A stretch of 64,000 nt of DNA from Lentzea fradiae. GTDB taxonomy: Bacteria > Actinomycetota > Actinomycetes > Mycobacteriales > Pseudonocardiaceae. The stretch is from NCBI RefSeq assembly GCF_900100955.1, contig NZ_FNCC01000009.1:248001-312000 (forward strand), written 5' to 3'. Position numbers and translations under genes: made by a program. Numbering within the stretch: position 1 is the stretch's first letter; the number at the start of each line of letters is the position of its first letter. Shown one piece after another: positions 21,500-30,352 of the stretch. Under the pieces are notes generated by a model. It made no database searches and was not told the origin of the DNA. It was given only the letters and a program-made list of their open reading frames with translations.

Positions 21500-21767
21500 G
21501 CAGCCTCCTTTCGCGCTTACACCCGGTGAGCGTGTCGACACCATAAGGAGCACCTTCTGAGACATCAAGAGTTATGTGTGCGTTAACATTGCGCATCTCA
21601 GGTGGTCCAGACGAATTCCGCACCGTCTGGAAACTTGCCGGAATGAAGATCAGCGCTGCCAGGAAGAGCGGGCCCACACGGCGCGACCCCCGAAACGGGA
21701 GCCGGCCGCATGGGCACGCTCACATGAACCTGGTGTTACATCACATCGCGTTCATATCGACCGCGTG
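21500..21767 (-). promoter_or_regulatory. Leader region of the second lacI gene
   Basis: This 268-base gap contains a GTTAAC-centred A+T-rich stretch at about 21573-21598, likely operator or promoter. It also has a 7-base-pair hairpin CCAGACG (21607-21613) / CGTCTGG (21624-21630) that may weakly terminate the GH6 transcript. No gene is supported. Confidence 0.35.
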
Positions 21768-23516
21768 TCACAGCGCCGGGTAGGCGTTGGCCAGGAGCTC
21801 CTGGAACTGCGCGGAGAACCAGTGACCGGACACGGGGGCGTTGGGAAGCGCACCGGACGGGTTGTTGCCGTTGCGCACGTTGCCGCCGTACGTCGGGTCG
21901 CACATGCGGTCGAAGCCCTTGCCCTCGTTGTTCGGGATCTCCTCGCTGGCACCGTCGGACTCACCCGGCGGCTTGACCCACACGTAGGCGTCGATGCCGG
22001 CCGCGGGGCTGGCCTTCGGGCGCTCGCCGATGCCCGCACCGGCCTGGTTGCACCAGTTGCCGGTGTGGAGACGGCGGTCGAGCCTGCCGCCGTCGACGTA
22101 GGCGTCGACCGACGTCTTCGGGCCGGGGCCCGTCGGACGCGCGGAGCCGCCCCAGCCGTTGCGGCTGGTGTCGATCAGCATGCCGATGTTGGAGTCGAAG
22201 CCCGCCTGGATGGCGCGCTGCCGGAACGCCTGCGCGTAGGGCAGCTCACCGGTGTAGCGGTTCCAGTCGACCCACTTCGACTGCCGCACCGGGGTGCCGT
22301 TGATCGACTCGTCGATCGAGAAGTTCGGCTCGGTGAGGGCGCCGTAGTTGGCCACGTTGGCGACGAAGCCGTGGACGTTGGCCTTGGTGCTGCCGGACGC
22401 GTTGGCCGCCGTGTAGAGCAGCTCGGCCGTGGCACCGAAGTTGTCGTCCCAGCCCAGCCAGCCGTGGTGGCCGATGTCGATGTAGTTGTAGGTGTTCGAC
22501 TTGGCACCGAGCTTCGCGAGCGCGTAGCCGACACCGGTGACGTAGTTGCCGTTCGCCTTCATCACGTCGCACTCGGGAACCTGCGTCTCGCGGGGCGAGA
22601 CGTTGGTGATCAGGTTCGGGAGCGAGTCGATCTCGACGATCGTCACGATGCGCAGGTTCGCGTACTCGGGACGACCGATGATCTCCGCGATCGGGTCGAT
22701 GTACTCGGACTTGTACCGGTCGATCTCCGTCGGGCCCAGCTCACCGTTGGACGCCAGCGCCGAGCAGTCACGACCGGGCAGGTTGTAGATCACGACCTGG
22801 AAGACGAGTGGTGAGCCCGCCGCCTGGCGCACCGCCTCGTCGAGGTGTGCCGCGAGACCGCGGCTGGTCGAGGTGCCCGCGATGGCCGCGATGCGGTCCA
22901 TCCACACCGCCGTGGGCTGGTTGGAGATCTTGGTGCCGCCCGGCTCCGCCGCCGCCTTGGCCGACCAGTCCGGGTCCACGTACATCTTCGCGCCGGCGTA
23001 CGGGTTGTCCACCCTCGTGCCGGGGTTGTTGCCGCCGGAGGTCGTGGTCGTGGTGGTGGTCGTCGTGGTGGTGGTCGTGGTCGTCGGCCCGACCTGACCG
23101 GTGCACGTCGTGCCGTTCAGGGTGAACGTCGTCGGGTTGGCGTCGTTGGCACCGGCGCCGCTGCCGTTGAAGCCGAGGTCGATCGACTGGTTGGTGCCGA
23201 GGTTGCCGTTCCACGACATGCTGGCGGCCGTGACGTCCTTGCCGGACTGCGACCAGGTCGCGCTCCACCCCTGGGCCACGCGCTGGCTGCCCGGGAAGGA
23301 GAACTTGAGCGTCCACCCTCCCGAGATCGCGTCACCCAGGTTGGTGATCTTCACGGTGGCGCCGAAGTTCCCGCCACCCCAGCTGTTCGCCGCGTAGTCC
23401 ACGCGACATCCGGGTGCGGCGCCCGCCGGGGCGCTCATCGCCACCCCGAAGGTCGCCACGGCGGTGGCGACCACGGCACCCGCCGCGGCCCACCGCCTTT
23501 GTCCGTTGAGCTTCAT
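21768..23516 (-). CDS. Secreted GH6 exocellulase (cellobiohydrolase) with N-terminal CBM2
   Basis: This 582-residue secreted cellulase has a signal peptide (about 1-33), a CBM2 (about 34-138), a linker of about 15 Thr and a large GH6 domain. It shows YNLPGRDCSA and VEIDSLPNLITN, the pattern of exo-acting Cel6B-type enzymes, plus WVKPPGESDG. It should release cellobiose from the non-reducing end, complementing GH48, which works from the reducing end. The ATG at 23516 is supported by a GGAG-containing leader. It begins 20 bases after the small unknown gene, as the last gene of the GH48-LPMO operon. Confidence 0.93.
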   Translation of the reverse strand: MKLNGQRRWAAAGAVVATAVATFGVAMSAPAGAAPGCRVDYAANSWGGGNFGATVKITNLGDAISGGWTLKFSFPGSQRVAQGWSATWSQSGKDVTAASMSWNGNLGTNQSIDLGFNGSGAGANDANPTTFTLNGTTCTGQVGPTTTTTTTTTTTTTTTSGGNNPGTRVDNPYAGAKMYVDPDWSAKAAAEPGGTKISNQPTAVWMDRIAAIAGTSTSRGLAAHLDEAVRQAAGSPLVFQVVIYNLPGRDCSALASNGELGPTEIDRYKSEYIDPIAEIIGRPEYANLRIVTIVEIDSLPNLITNVSPRETQVPECDVMKANGNYVTGVGYALAKLGAKSNTYNYIDIGHHGWLGWDDNFGATAELLYTAANASGSTKANVHGFVANVANYGALTEPNFSIDESINGTPVRQSKWVDWNRYTGELPYAQAFRQRAIQAGFDSNIGMLIDTSRNGWGGSARPTGPGPKTSVDAYVDGGRLDRRLHTGNWCNQAGAGIGERPKASPAAGIDAYVWVKPPGESDGASEEIPNNEGKGFDRMCDPTYGGNVRNGNNPSGALPNAPVSGHWFSAQFQELLANAYPAL

Positions 23517-23536
23517 TGCTCCGGATCTCCTGTCTC

Positions 23537-23989
23537 TCAATGGTGTTCGATCTCTATGAGCGAGCACGCGGTGGGCGTGCACTCGAGTCGTTTCAGGCCC
23601 AGGTACTCCATCCCGATCGAGCCGGTGAGCGCGAAGCCGTCCCCGAAGGCGAGGTCCGGGTCACCCCGGACCTCGCCGTTGGCGAGCGCCGTCCGCCATG
23701 CCTGTTCGAGGCCAGGCCGCAGGACCAGCAACCCGAGCCGTGAGTACGGCTCCTTGGCGCAGGTCCCCCACTCCACCACGAACGGCGCGTAGACCTTCGA
23801 CCGCACCGGCCCTGCGAAGTCGGTGAAGTCGTCCCCCCGCCGGACGTCGGAGCACTCGCCGGTGAGCTCGTTGAGCCACGCGGCGATGCCGTCGACGCCA
23901 CGGCTGAGGTCCGGGGTGGGTTCGGTACGTCCTACGAGGAGGGCGAACGCGACCGAACCCACCACCAGGAGGGCGAGGAGCACCCTCAT
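23537..23989 (-). CDS. Unknown membrane-anchored protein coupled to the LPMO gene
   Basis: I do not recognise a family for this 150-residue protein. It has one hydrophobic segment (2-19) followed by Arg21, best read as a signal anchor or uncleaved signal, then an outward-facing domain with four Cys (46, 77, 137, 142) that could form two disulfides. It ends IEIEHH. Its ATG overlaps the LPMO stop (TGATG), and GH6 starts 20 bases after its stop, so it is embedded in the cellulase operon. Codon bias is normal for a real gene. Possible roles include a partner or redox factor for the LPMO, a cellulase chaperone or a sugar sensor; nothing in the sequence decides. Confidence 0.75.
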   Translation of the reverse strand: MRVLLALLVVGSVAFALLVGRTEPTPDLSRGVDGIAAWLNELTGECSDVRRGDDFTDFAGPVRSKVYAPFVVEWGTCAKEPYSRLGLLVLRPGLEQAWRTALANGEVRGDPDLAFGDGFALTGSIGMEYLGLKRLECTPTACSLIEIEHH

Positions 23990-25263
23990 CACCGGATGGC
24001 GCACACGGATCCGTTGAGCGTGAAGGACGTCGGATCCGCCGGCGTGGACGTCGTCGTGGCGTTGAAGCCGAACGACGCCGTCGCGCCGGGTGCCAGGTTG
24101 GCGTTGTAGGACGCGCCTGTCGCGGTCGCCTTGCCGTTCGCGACCGTGATGGTCGACGACCACGCCTGCGAGAGCTGCTGCCCGGACGGGAAGTCCCAGA
24201 CGAGCTGCCACGCGTTGACCGCGCTGGTGCCGGTGTTCTTCACCGCGACGTTCGCGGTGAACCCGCCGCTCCACGAGCTCGGCCTGCTGTAGCTGACCTC
24301 GCAGGAGCCCGTCGGGTCACCACCGCCGCCGGACGCCGTTCTGACCGTGACGCTCGACGACGCCGGGGACGTGTTGCCCGCGGAGTCCTTCGCGACGACG
24401 GTGAACGAGTACTGCGTGTCCGCGGACAGCCCGGTGATCGTGGCCGACGTCGACGACGTCGTCGCGACCGCCTGGGTACCGCGATACACGGTGTAGGACG
24501 TCACGCCCACGTTGTCCGTGGCGGCACTCCAGTCGAGCTTCACCGAGTTGCTGGTGACGTTCGACGCGACGGGCGTGCCGGGCGCCGACGGCGCGGTGGT
24601 GTCACCGTTGTTGTTGCCGCCGCCGAACACGACGTCCGAGCAGCTGTAGAACGCCTCGGGGCTGTCCGACCGCTGCCACAGCGAGTAGATGATGTGCCGG
24701 CCCGTCTTGTTGGGCAGACGGGCCTGCCAGGAGTACTCACCGTTGGCGAGCGGCGGGTTCGTCACCGAGTCGAAGGGCACCGACTCGAGGTCGGACCACT
24801 TCAGCGGCTGCGACGGGTCGTAGCCGTCCCTGGTGACGTACTGGTCCCACGTCCCGGGGTGCGGTGCCCACGCGTTGTACCGGAACGTGACCGTGGAGTT
24901 CGCCTGGACCTGCGTCACGGGCCAGTCGGACCGCGCGAGGTTGTAGGCGGCGAACTTCGTGGTGGGACCGCAGAGGTTGCCGTCCGGGATGATCTCCCGG
25001 TGGCGCCCGGCCGCGTTGCTGATCAGGTTGCCGAACCAGTCCCACAGCGGTTGCTTGCCGCCCTGTGCCACCGCCGCGGCACACGCGGGGTTGGTGGGCT
25101 GCAGGTCACCGCCGCCACCGCCGGCACGCCCGTCCTCGTAGCAGAGGTACGTGCGGCTGCCGGGCCAGACCATCGATCCGTGTGCGACCGCCGTGCCGCC
25201 GGTGTGCACCAGCACGGCACCCACTGTCGCCGCGACCGCCAGTAATGCGATGCGTTTCTTCAA
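23989..25263 (-). CDS. Secreted AA10 lytic polysaccharide monooxygenase with Fn3 and CBM2
   Basis: This 424-residue copper enzyme oxidatively cleaves crystalline polysaccharide. The signal peptide ends AVA before His28, so the mature protein would begin with the copper-brace His (HGSMVWP). The second brace His lies in NAWAPHPGTW. An Fn3 domain (about 225-310) and a C-terminal CBM2 follow the AA10 domain. The start is an unusual TTG at 25263: AGGAGG lies six bases upstream, TTG-AAG-AAA-CGC gives a normal MKKR signal start, and the GH48 stop is only 11 bases away. It works with GH48 and GH6 in the same operon on cellulose. Confidence 0.93.
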   Translation of the reverse strand: MKKRIALLAVAATVGAVLVHTGGTAVAHGSMVWPGSRTYLCYEDGRAGGGGGDLQPTNPACAAAVAQGGKQPLWDWFGNLISNAAGRHREIIPDGNLCGPTTKFAAYNLARSDWPVTQVQANSTVTFRYNAWAPHPGTWDQYVTRDGYDPSQPLKWSDLESVPFDSVTNPPLANGEYSWQARLPNKTGRHIIYSLWQRSDSPEAFYSCSDVVFGGGNNNGDTTAPSAPGTPVASNVTSNSVKLDWSAATDNVGVTSYTVYRGTQAVATTSSTSATITGLSADTQYSFTVVAKDSAGNTSPASSSVTVRTASGGGGDPTGSCEVSYSRPSSWSGGFTANVAVKNTGTSAVNAWQLVWDFPSGQQLSQAWSSTITVANGKATATGASYNANLAPGATASFGFNATTTSTPADPTSFTLNGSVCAIR

Positions 25264-25274
25264 CTGGTCCCTCC

Positions 25275-28148
25275 TCACCCGAAGAGCTCTGCGTGCAGCG
25301 CGAACGCCGTGGCGATCTCGGCCTGCGCCCAGAAGCGGTGGTAGGTGAACGTCGGAGCGGGGCCACCGTCCAGGTACGCCTGGACCTTCGGCCACTGCGG
25401 GTCGTTCTTGTACATCGACCGCATCGACAGGAACGAGGAACCCTGGCCGATCTGGTCGCCGTTCGGCATCTTGCCGGTCCAGCCCGGCGGAACGTACGGG
25501 CCTTCCCGCGTGCTGGTGTCGTAGACGTCGTCGAACCGGTTGTAGTCCGACCGGGTCTCCGGCGTCGCGATGCCGAGGTCGTCCTGGTGGTCGAGCAACG
25601 CCGTCAGCAGCGCCTCACCCGTGGTCTTCGCCGCTTCGTTGCCGGAGCGCTCCGCGTAGTTCAGCAGCACCTTGGCGTAGGAGGCGGCGATGCCGACGTC
25701 CTGGTTGTAGTTGAGCACGCGGACCCGCAGGTTCGCGTTCGAGCCCGGGTTGCTCGCGTTCCACGTGTCCGGCGCGCCCGTCCACTCCATGTCGGACGGG
25801 ATCTGGAAGTTCGTGCCGGTCGTCGTGTTGGCGATGGCCCACGGCACCCACTTGTCGAGGATCTTCTTGGCCCGCGCGTCACCGGTCAGCCGGTACAGCG
25901 CCGCCGTGCGCTCGATCCCCCACACCTGGAAGCCGAACCACCGGTTGCTCGGCGGGTCGCGCCACACCGGGTGGGCGTCGTAGTACATGCCGTAGAACGT
26001 CGGCGTGCCCGAAGGCGGCGCGCCGTACTGGCCCTCCCAGCTGTTCGTCACACCGCCGGCGATCGCACCGTCGGCCGACTGCAGCCACTGCAGGAGCTCC
26101 AGCTGCCGGTCGAGGCTCGTCGACCAGTCCTGCTGCCCGGTGGCGGACAGCGGCTTGAGCGCCGGAACCTGCGACAGCGCGTACGCCGCCAGCGGGTTCT
26201 GGTAGCCCTGGTGCGAGGCACCGTCACCGATGCGCCACGCCCAACCGGCGGACGTGTCGGTCGCACCACCCCACGCGTAGTACCAGGACATCAGGTAGTG
26301 CGCGCTGCTCTTGCCACTACCACCGGGGCACGACGTCGGGCTGTTGCAGTTACCGATGCGCTTGAAGTACTTGTCGAACATCGCGTACCGCAGGTAGTCG
26401 CCCATCTTGGCGGACTTGCCGATCTCGGTCGAGATCTCGCTCGCCTTGCCCTGCGCCGTCGCCCACTGCTGGGCGAGCAGTGCCACCTGCACCACGCGGG
26501 CGTCCGCGTCCGGCGCGTTGGTGTACTTCCACTGCTTGGCGTAGGACGCGTCCTTCGTGAACAGGTCCAGGAAGCCGTTGGGGCCACCGTGCTTGAACGT
26601 GTCGCAGGAAGGCTGCGGGATGGTCTCCCACACCGACTCCGACGAGCCGCGCTGGTAGGTGTTGATGTACGACGGTGCCGTCGTGCCGTCACCGCAGCGG
26701 CCGAAGCCGTAGGTGTTGTCGACGTCGATCAGCCAGTGCATGCCGTAGATGTCCGAGTTGCCGTACGCCGCCTTCAGCTCGGCCGCGATCGGGTCGGAGC
26801 CGACCGGAGCGGAGCTGTTCAGCTCGGACGGGTACTGGTCCATCCGCGGGTGCTCGGGCGCGTAGGTCGCCGGCTTCGACGCGTCGTACTTGTCGTTGGT
26901 CGGCTGGTCCTCCTTCGCCGGGATGATGAACTTCTCCATCGACGCGAAGGCCGACTTGAACGGCGCCCAGTCCCCGGTGACGCGGCCGTAGCTCGCCTCC
27001 AGCCACAGGTAGTAGCTGAACGCCTCGGACGTGGTCTGGTGACCGTGGTCCGGTGCCTCCACCATCAGCGTCTCGACCGAGTGGTAGGGCACGAGCAGGT
27101 CGCCGAACTTGCGGAAGTATCCGCTCGCCGGGTCCTTGATCTTGTTGTACTGGTTCAGGAACGCCTGGTTGAAGTCCGAGGTGGACGGGTCCAGTTCCTT
27201 CACCGTGACCGTCGCCGGGGTGTGGCCGGTGGCCGACGCCGTGAAGGTCGCCGTCCCGAGCTCACCGCCGTTGCCGGTCGAGGTGACCGTGACCGTCTGC
27301 TTCGCCGTGCTGCTGAACGTCAGCGTCGACGGGCTCACCGTCAGGTTTCCGCTCCCGCTGCGGGTGAGCGTGACCGTGACGGGCGAGCTCGGCGCCGTGG
27401 CCAGCGAGACGTCGAAGGTGGCCGTCTGCCCCTGCTTCACCGAGACGGTGCTCGGTGAGGCCAGCACCGCGGGCCCCGACAGGACCTTCACGCCCACCGG
27501 TGCCGACGTGGCCACCAGGCCGAGGTTGTCGGTCGCCCTCGCGGTGATGCTGTGGTCACCGGCCGGCGCCGACGACCACGTGCCGGTGAACGGCGCGCTG
27601 GTGTCGGTCGCGATCAGCTGGTCGCCCGCGTAGAAGTCGACCTTCGCGACGGAGCCGTCGTCCGTCGCGGTCGCCGCCAGCGGGATCTGCGCGGGAACGG
27701 TGTAGCTGGCCCCGCTCGTGGGCGAGGTGAGCGCCACGGTCGGTGCCTTGTTCGGTCCCGTGCAGGACACGCCGTTCACGGCGAAGTCCGTCGGTGCGGT
27801 GTTCGTGGCTCCCTTGCTGCCGTTGAACCCGACCTCGGCCGTGCCTCCGGTGGGCAGGTTCCTCGCCCAGTCCGGGTTGGTCACGGTCACCACGGACCCG
27901 TTCTGCGAGAACGTGCCGTTCCAGCCCTGCTGGACACGCTGCCCGTCGGGGAACGTCCAGGTAAGCCTCCACCCGTTCATCGCGTCGCCGTCGTTCCGGA
28001 TCGCCACCGAGGCGCCGAAACCGTTGTTCCACTCGTTGGTGACTTTGTAGGTGACGGTGCAGGCCACCGCGAGCGGTGCCGCCACAGCGGGTACCCCGCC
28101 GCTCAGCACCACCGCCGCAACCGCCAACGCCACTCTTCGTCGAGTCAT
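25275..28148 (-). CDS. Secreted GH48 reducing-end cellobiohydrolase with CBM2 and Ig-like domains
   Basis: This 957-residue processive cellulase is the first gene of the operon. Order: signal peptide (about 1-28), CBM2 (about 30-128), Ig-like domain (about 132-225; APTVALTSPTSGA), a second beta-sandwich module (about 226-310), then GH48 from about 318. The catalytic Glu is in HGHQTTSEAF; the exo tunnel family motifs follow. GH48 is usually the key exocellulase of aerobic actinobacterial systems. The ATG at 28148 has GAGGG 7 bases upstream. A perfect CebR/CelR box lies 21-34 bases upstream, where a repressor would block transcription of the whole operon. Confidence 0.95.
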   Translation of the reverse strand: MTRRRVALAVAAVVLSGGVPAVAAPLAVACTVTYKVTNEWNNGFGASVAIRNDGDAMNGWRLTWTFPDGQRVQQGWNGTFSQNGSVVTVTNPDWARNLPTGGTAEVGFNGSKGATNTAPTDFAVNGVSCTGPNKAPTVALTSPTSGASYTVPAQIPLAATATDDGSVAKVDFYAGDQLIATDTSAPFTGTWSSAPAGDHSITARATDNLGLVATSAPVGVKVLSGPAVLASPSTVSVKQGQTATFDVSLATAPSSPVTVTLTRSGSGNLTVSPSTLTFSSTAKQTVTVTSTGNGGELGTATFTASATGHTPATVTVKELDPSTSDFNQAFLNQYNKIKDPASGYFRKFGDLLVPYHSVETLMVEAPDHGHQTTSEAFSYYLWLEASYGRVTGDWAPFKSAFASMEKFIIPAKEDQPTNDKYDASKPATYAPEHPRMDQYPSELNSSAPVGSDPIAAELKAAYGNSDIYGMHWLIDVDNTYGFGRCGDGTTAPSYINTYQRGSSESVWETIPQPSCDTFKHGGPNGFLDLFTKDASYAKQWKYTNAPDADARVVQVALLAQQWATAQGKASEISTEIGKSAKMGDYLRYAMFDKYFKRIGNCNSPTSCPGGSGKSSAHYLMSWYYAWGGATDTSAGWAWRIGDGASHQGYQNPLAAYALSQVPALKPLSATGQQDWSTSLDRQLELLQWLQSADGAIAGGVTNSWEGQYGAPPSGTPTFYGMYYDAHPVWRDPPSNRWFGFQVWGIERTAALYRLTGDARAKKILDKWVPWAIANTTTGTNFQIPSDMEWTGAPDTWNASNPGSNANLRVRVLNYNQDVGIAASYAKVLLNYAERSGNEAAKTTGEALLTALLDHQDDLGIATPETRSDYNRFDDVYDTSTREGPYVPPGWTGKMPNGDQIGQGSSFLSMRSMYKNDPQWPKVQAYLDGGPAPTFTYHRFWAQAEIATAFALHAELFG

Positions 28149-28168
28149 GCCGCCGCCCTCTCGACAAC

Positions 28169-28182
28169 TGGGAGCGCTCCCA
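28169..28182. promoter_or_regulatory. Perfect CebR/CelR operator TGGGAGCGCTCCCA
   Basis: This exact 14-base palindrome is the known CebR/CelR consensus, located 21 bases before the GH48 start codon. Repression relieved by cellobiose or cello-oligosaccharides is the established behaviour of such sites. Confidence 0.9.
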
Positions 28183-28248
28183 GAGTTCACGGCACTGTAA
28201 CGTGGACCACAGGAGCCGTTCTGGCGGCGGTGCAACGACTTCTCCCCC

Positions 28249-28262
28249 GGAAGGCGCTTTCC
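28249..28262. promoter_or_regulatory. Imperfect palindrome GGAAGGCGCTTTCC
   Basis: This GCGC-centred near-palindrome lies between the two CebR boxes and differs from symmetry at one pair. It may be an auxiliary LacI-family site. Confidence 0.3.
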
Positions 28263-28330
28263 ACTCGGCTGCCCGGACCAACGTCGGCTCGTCTTCCGGT
28301 TCCTCTTACTGCTCCCTTCGAGTGGAATTC

Positions 28331-28344
28331 TGGGAGCGGTCCCA
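28331..28344. promoter_or_regulatory. Second CebR/CelR-type operator TGGGAGCGGTCCCA
   Basis: One central base departs from the consensus palindrome. It lies 162 bases upstream of the first box, a distance that could allow looping by a tetrameric or bivalent repressor. Confidence 0.7.
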
Positions 28345-28356
28345 GATAACAGCGAA

Positions 28357-28380
28357 AGCGCCCGCACGAGTGCGGGCGCT
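28357..28380 (-). terminator. Hairpin closing the leftward GluRS-like transcript
   Basis: The arms AGCGCCCGCAC (28357-28367) and GTGCGGGCGCT (28370-28380) are perfectly complementary with a very tight loop. The hairpin separates the GluRS-like gene from the GH48 promoter. Confidence 0.6.
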
Positions 28381-28714
28381 CCCCGTCCTGGCCCCTCTCC
28401 TGGACCGATGAAGTCGTTGGTGACCAGGCGTTTCAGCGAACTCACGCGGTCGGCGGCCGACAGGTGAGGACGGCTCTTCGCCGAACCGCTTCGACCACCC
28501 GGCGTCGAGTGGCCGGGGTGCTCGTTCGACAAGACCGGAAAACCACCGGATGAGCCGCGCCCATCACGGTGGAACAGCTCCCGGTGTTCTCGCGGAAGCC
28601 GCTTGCGGCCAGGACGCTCACCTCGAAGGCCGACGCGTCCGCCGGGCGGTCACACCGCCGTAATAGTCGCGGTGAACGCGCACGGAGCGCTCCCGCGCGA
28701 ACATCAGGTGACCG

Positions 28715-30307
28715 CTACACGAGCTCGCACTGCCTGGGCGGTGCGGTGCCGCATCCGCCAGGGGGCAACGGCTCTCCCACCGGCCCGCGATCACCGGACC
28801 CCGGCGCCGGTTCCCCCGGCGAGCCGAGAGCACGCCCGACCCGGCGCAGACTGCTCTCCCTGCCGAGCAGCACGAGCGACTCGTACAGCGGCAGGGTCAC
28901 CCGGCGGCCGGTGATGCTCAGGCGCAGCGCGGTGAGCGCGGCGCGGGCGAAGGCGACGTCCTCACCGAAACCGTCCTTCAGCTGAACCTGCAGCGTTTCC
29001 TCCGTCCACTCCGGGACGTCCGCCAGGATCTCGGCGGCGGCACGCAACGCCGTCCGGTCCACGCGCGAGGCGATCTCCTCGTCCTGCAAGGAGATGGAGT
29101 CGTCCCGTTGGAACAGGAACGCGACGAGACCGGCCGCCTCGTCGAGGTTTCTCGCTCGGTCGCGGACGAGCGGCGCGGCACGGCGCAGCAGGCGCCGCTG
29201 CCGGGCGTCGAGTCGCGAAGGGAGCACACCGGTGTCCGTGGCGAACGAACGCAGGGCGGAGGTGAACCGTTCCGTGTCGAGCGCACGCAGGTGCGCGGTG
29301 TTCATCGAGGCGGCCTTCTTGGTGTCGAGCTTGACCGGCCGCGGCTTGATGCGGCGCGGGTCGAACGCCTCGACCAGCTCCGCCGCCGAGAAGATCTCGC
29401 CGGCGCTCGGGTGCGTCCATCCGATGGAGGCCAGGTAGTTGACCATCGCCTCGGGGAGGAACCCCCTGTCCCGGTAGCCGAGCACCGCGGCGTCCGGGAC
29501 CGCCCTGGACAGCGGGCGGCCCTGCTCGTCCAGCACGGAGGAGATGTGGCCGAAGCGGGGCGTGAACCGGGCGACACCGATCCGTTCGAGCGCCAGGTAG
29601 GCGCCCAGGTGCCGCGGGACCGACGCCAGCAGGTCCTCGCCGCGCAGGATGTGGGTGATCCCCATGAGCGCGTCGTCCACCGGGTTGGCCAGCGTGAAGG
29701 TCGGATCGCCGTTGGCGCGCACCATGACCGGGTCCGGCGTGGCGTCGAGCCGGAGCACCATCGGTCCCCGGACCAGGTCGTCGTAGACGACCTCCCGGGA
29801 GGGCATGCGCAGCCTCAGCACGGGCACGCGGCCCTCGGCGCGCAACGCCGCCTTGCGGGCTTCGGAGAGGTCGCGGTCGGCGTTGTCGTAGCCCATGCGC
29901 GGGTGCCGCCCCGCCGCGCGGTTGCGCTGCTCGACCTCCTCCGGCGTGGAGAACGACTCGTACAGCTCGCCCGCGGCCTGCAGCTGCCGGGCGACGTCGA
30001 GGTGGAGCGGGCGCCGCTGGGTCTGCAGGTACGGCCCGTTCGGGCCTCCCACGTCCGGGCCCTCGTCCCAGTCCAGCCCCAGCCAGCGCAGGACCTCCAG
30101 CAGCGGCTCGTAGTACTCCTGCCGCCCTCTGGCCAGGTCGGTGTCCTCGATGCGCAGCACGAACCTCCCGCCGTGGTGGCGGGCGAGGGCCCAGTTGTAG
30201 ACCGCCGCGCGGATCAGCCCGATGCTGGGCGGCCCGATCGGCGAGGGGTTGAAGGTCGTGCGCACCTGCCGTGTGGACGAATCGACGGCATGCGGAACAT
30301 GGGCCAC
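28715..30307 (-). CDS. Glutamyl-tRNA synthetase paralogue with altered HIGH and KMSKS motifs
   Basis: This 530-residue class I synthetase-like protein aligns by eye along the whole GluRS fold (VLRIEDTD, FTLANPVDDALMGITHILRGED, VNYLASIGW). Both catalytic signatures are altered. The HIGH-type motif reads PSPIGPPSIG, with Ser28 in place of the first His. The KMSKS-type motif reads RPLSRA (264-269), with the usual Lys-Arg replaced. A proline-rich tail of about 35 residues extends beyond the normal end. The GTG at 30307 has GGGGA upstream. It is unlikely to be the housekeeping GluRS. It may be a resistance variant, a supplier of glutamyl-tRNA or glutamyl adenylate to the pathway, or a non-catalytic protein. 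Confidence 0.85.
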   Translation of the reverse strand: MAHVPHAVDSSTRQVRTTFNPSPIGPPSIGLIRAAVYNWALARHHGGRFVLRIEDTDLARGRQEYYEPLLEVLRWLGLDWDEGPDVGGPNGPYLQTQRRPLHLDVARQLQAAGELYESFSTPEEVEQRNRAAGRHPRMGYDNADRDLSEARKAALRAEGRVPVLRLRMPSREVVYDDLVRGPMVLRLDATPDPVMVRANGDPTFTLANPVDDALMGITHILRGEDLLASVPRHLGAYLALERIGVARFTPRFGHISSVLDEQGRPLSRAVPDAAVLGYRDRGFLPEAMVNYLASIGWTHPSAGEIFSAAELVEAFDPRRIKPRPVKLDTKKAASMNTAHLRALDTERFTSALRSFATDTGVLPSRLDARQRRLLRRAAPLVRDRARNLDEAAGLVAFLFQRDDSISLQDEEIASRVDRTALRAAAEILADVPEWTEETLQVQLKDGFGEDVAFARAALTALRLSITGRRVTLPLYESLVLLGRESSLRRVGRALGSPGEPAPGSGDRGPVGEPLPPGGCGTAPPRQCELV

Positions 30308-30352
30308 TTGTTTCCCCGTCCTGCTCGGCCCGTGAAAGGGTACCAGCGAGTC

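Larger units (their letters stand above)
28149..28714. promoter_or_regulatory. GH48 operon control region and left edge of biosynthetic cluster
   Basis: This 566-base gap has no supported gene. The left part holds two CebR-type boxes (28169-28182, 28331-28344) and a related imperfect palindrome (28249-28262). A hairpin at 28357-28380 stops leftward transcription from the GluRS-like gene. I see nothing of note in 28381-28714. Confidence 0.6.

Noticed and set aside
25275..28532. Upstream extension of the GH48 frame to 28532 (about 128 extra residues)
   Set aside because: The extension runs through both CebR boxes and a terminator, has no signal-like sequence, and the ATG at 28148 starts a normal signal peptide.
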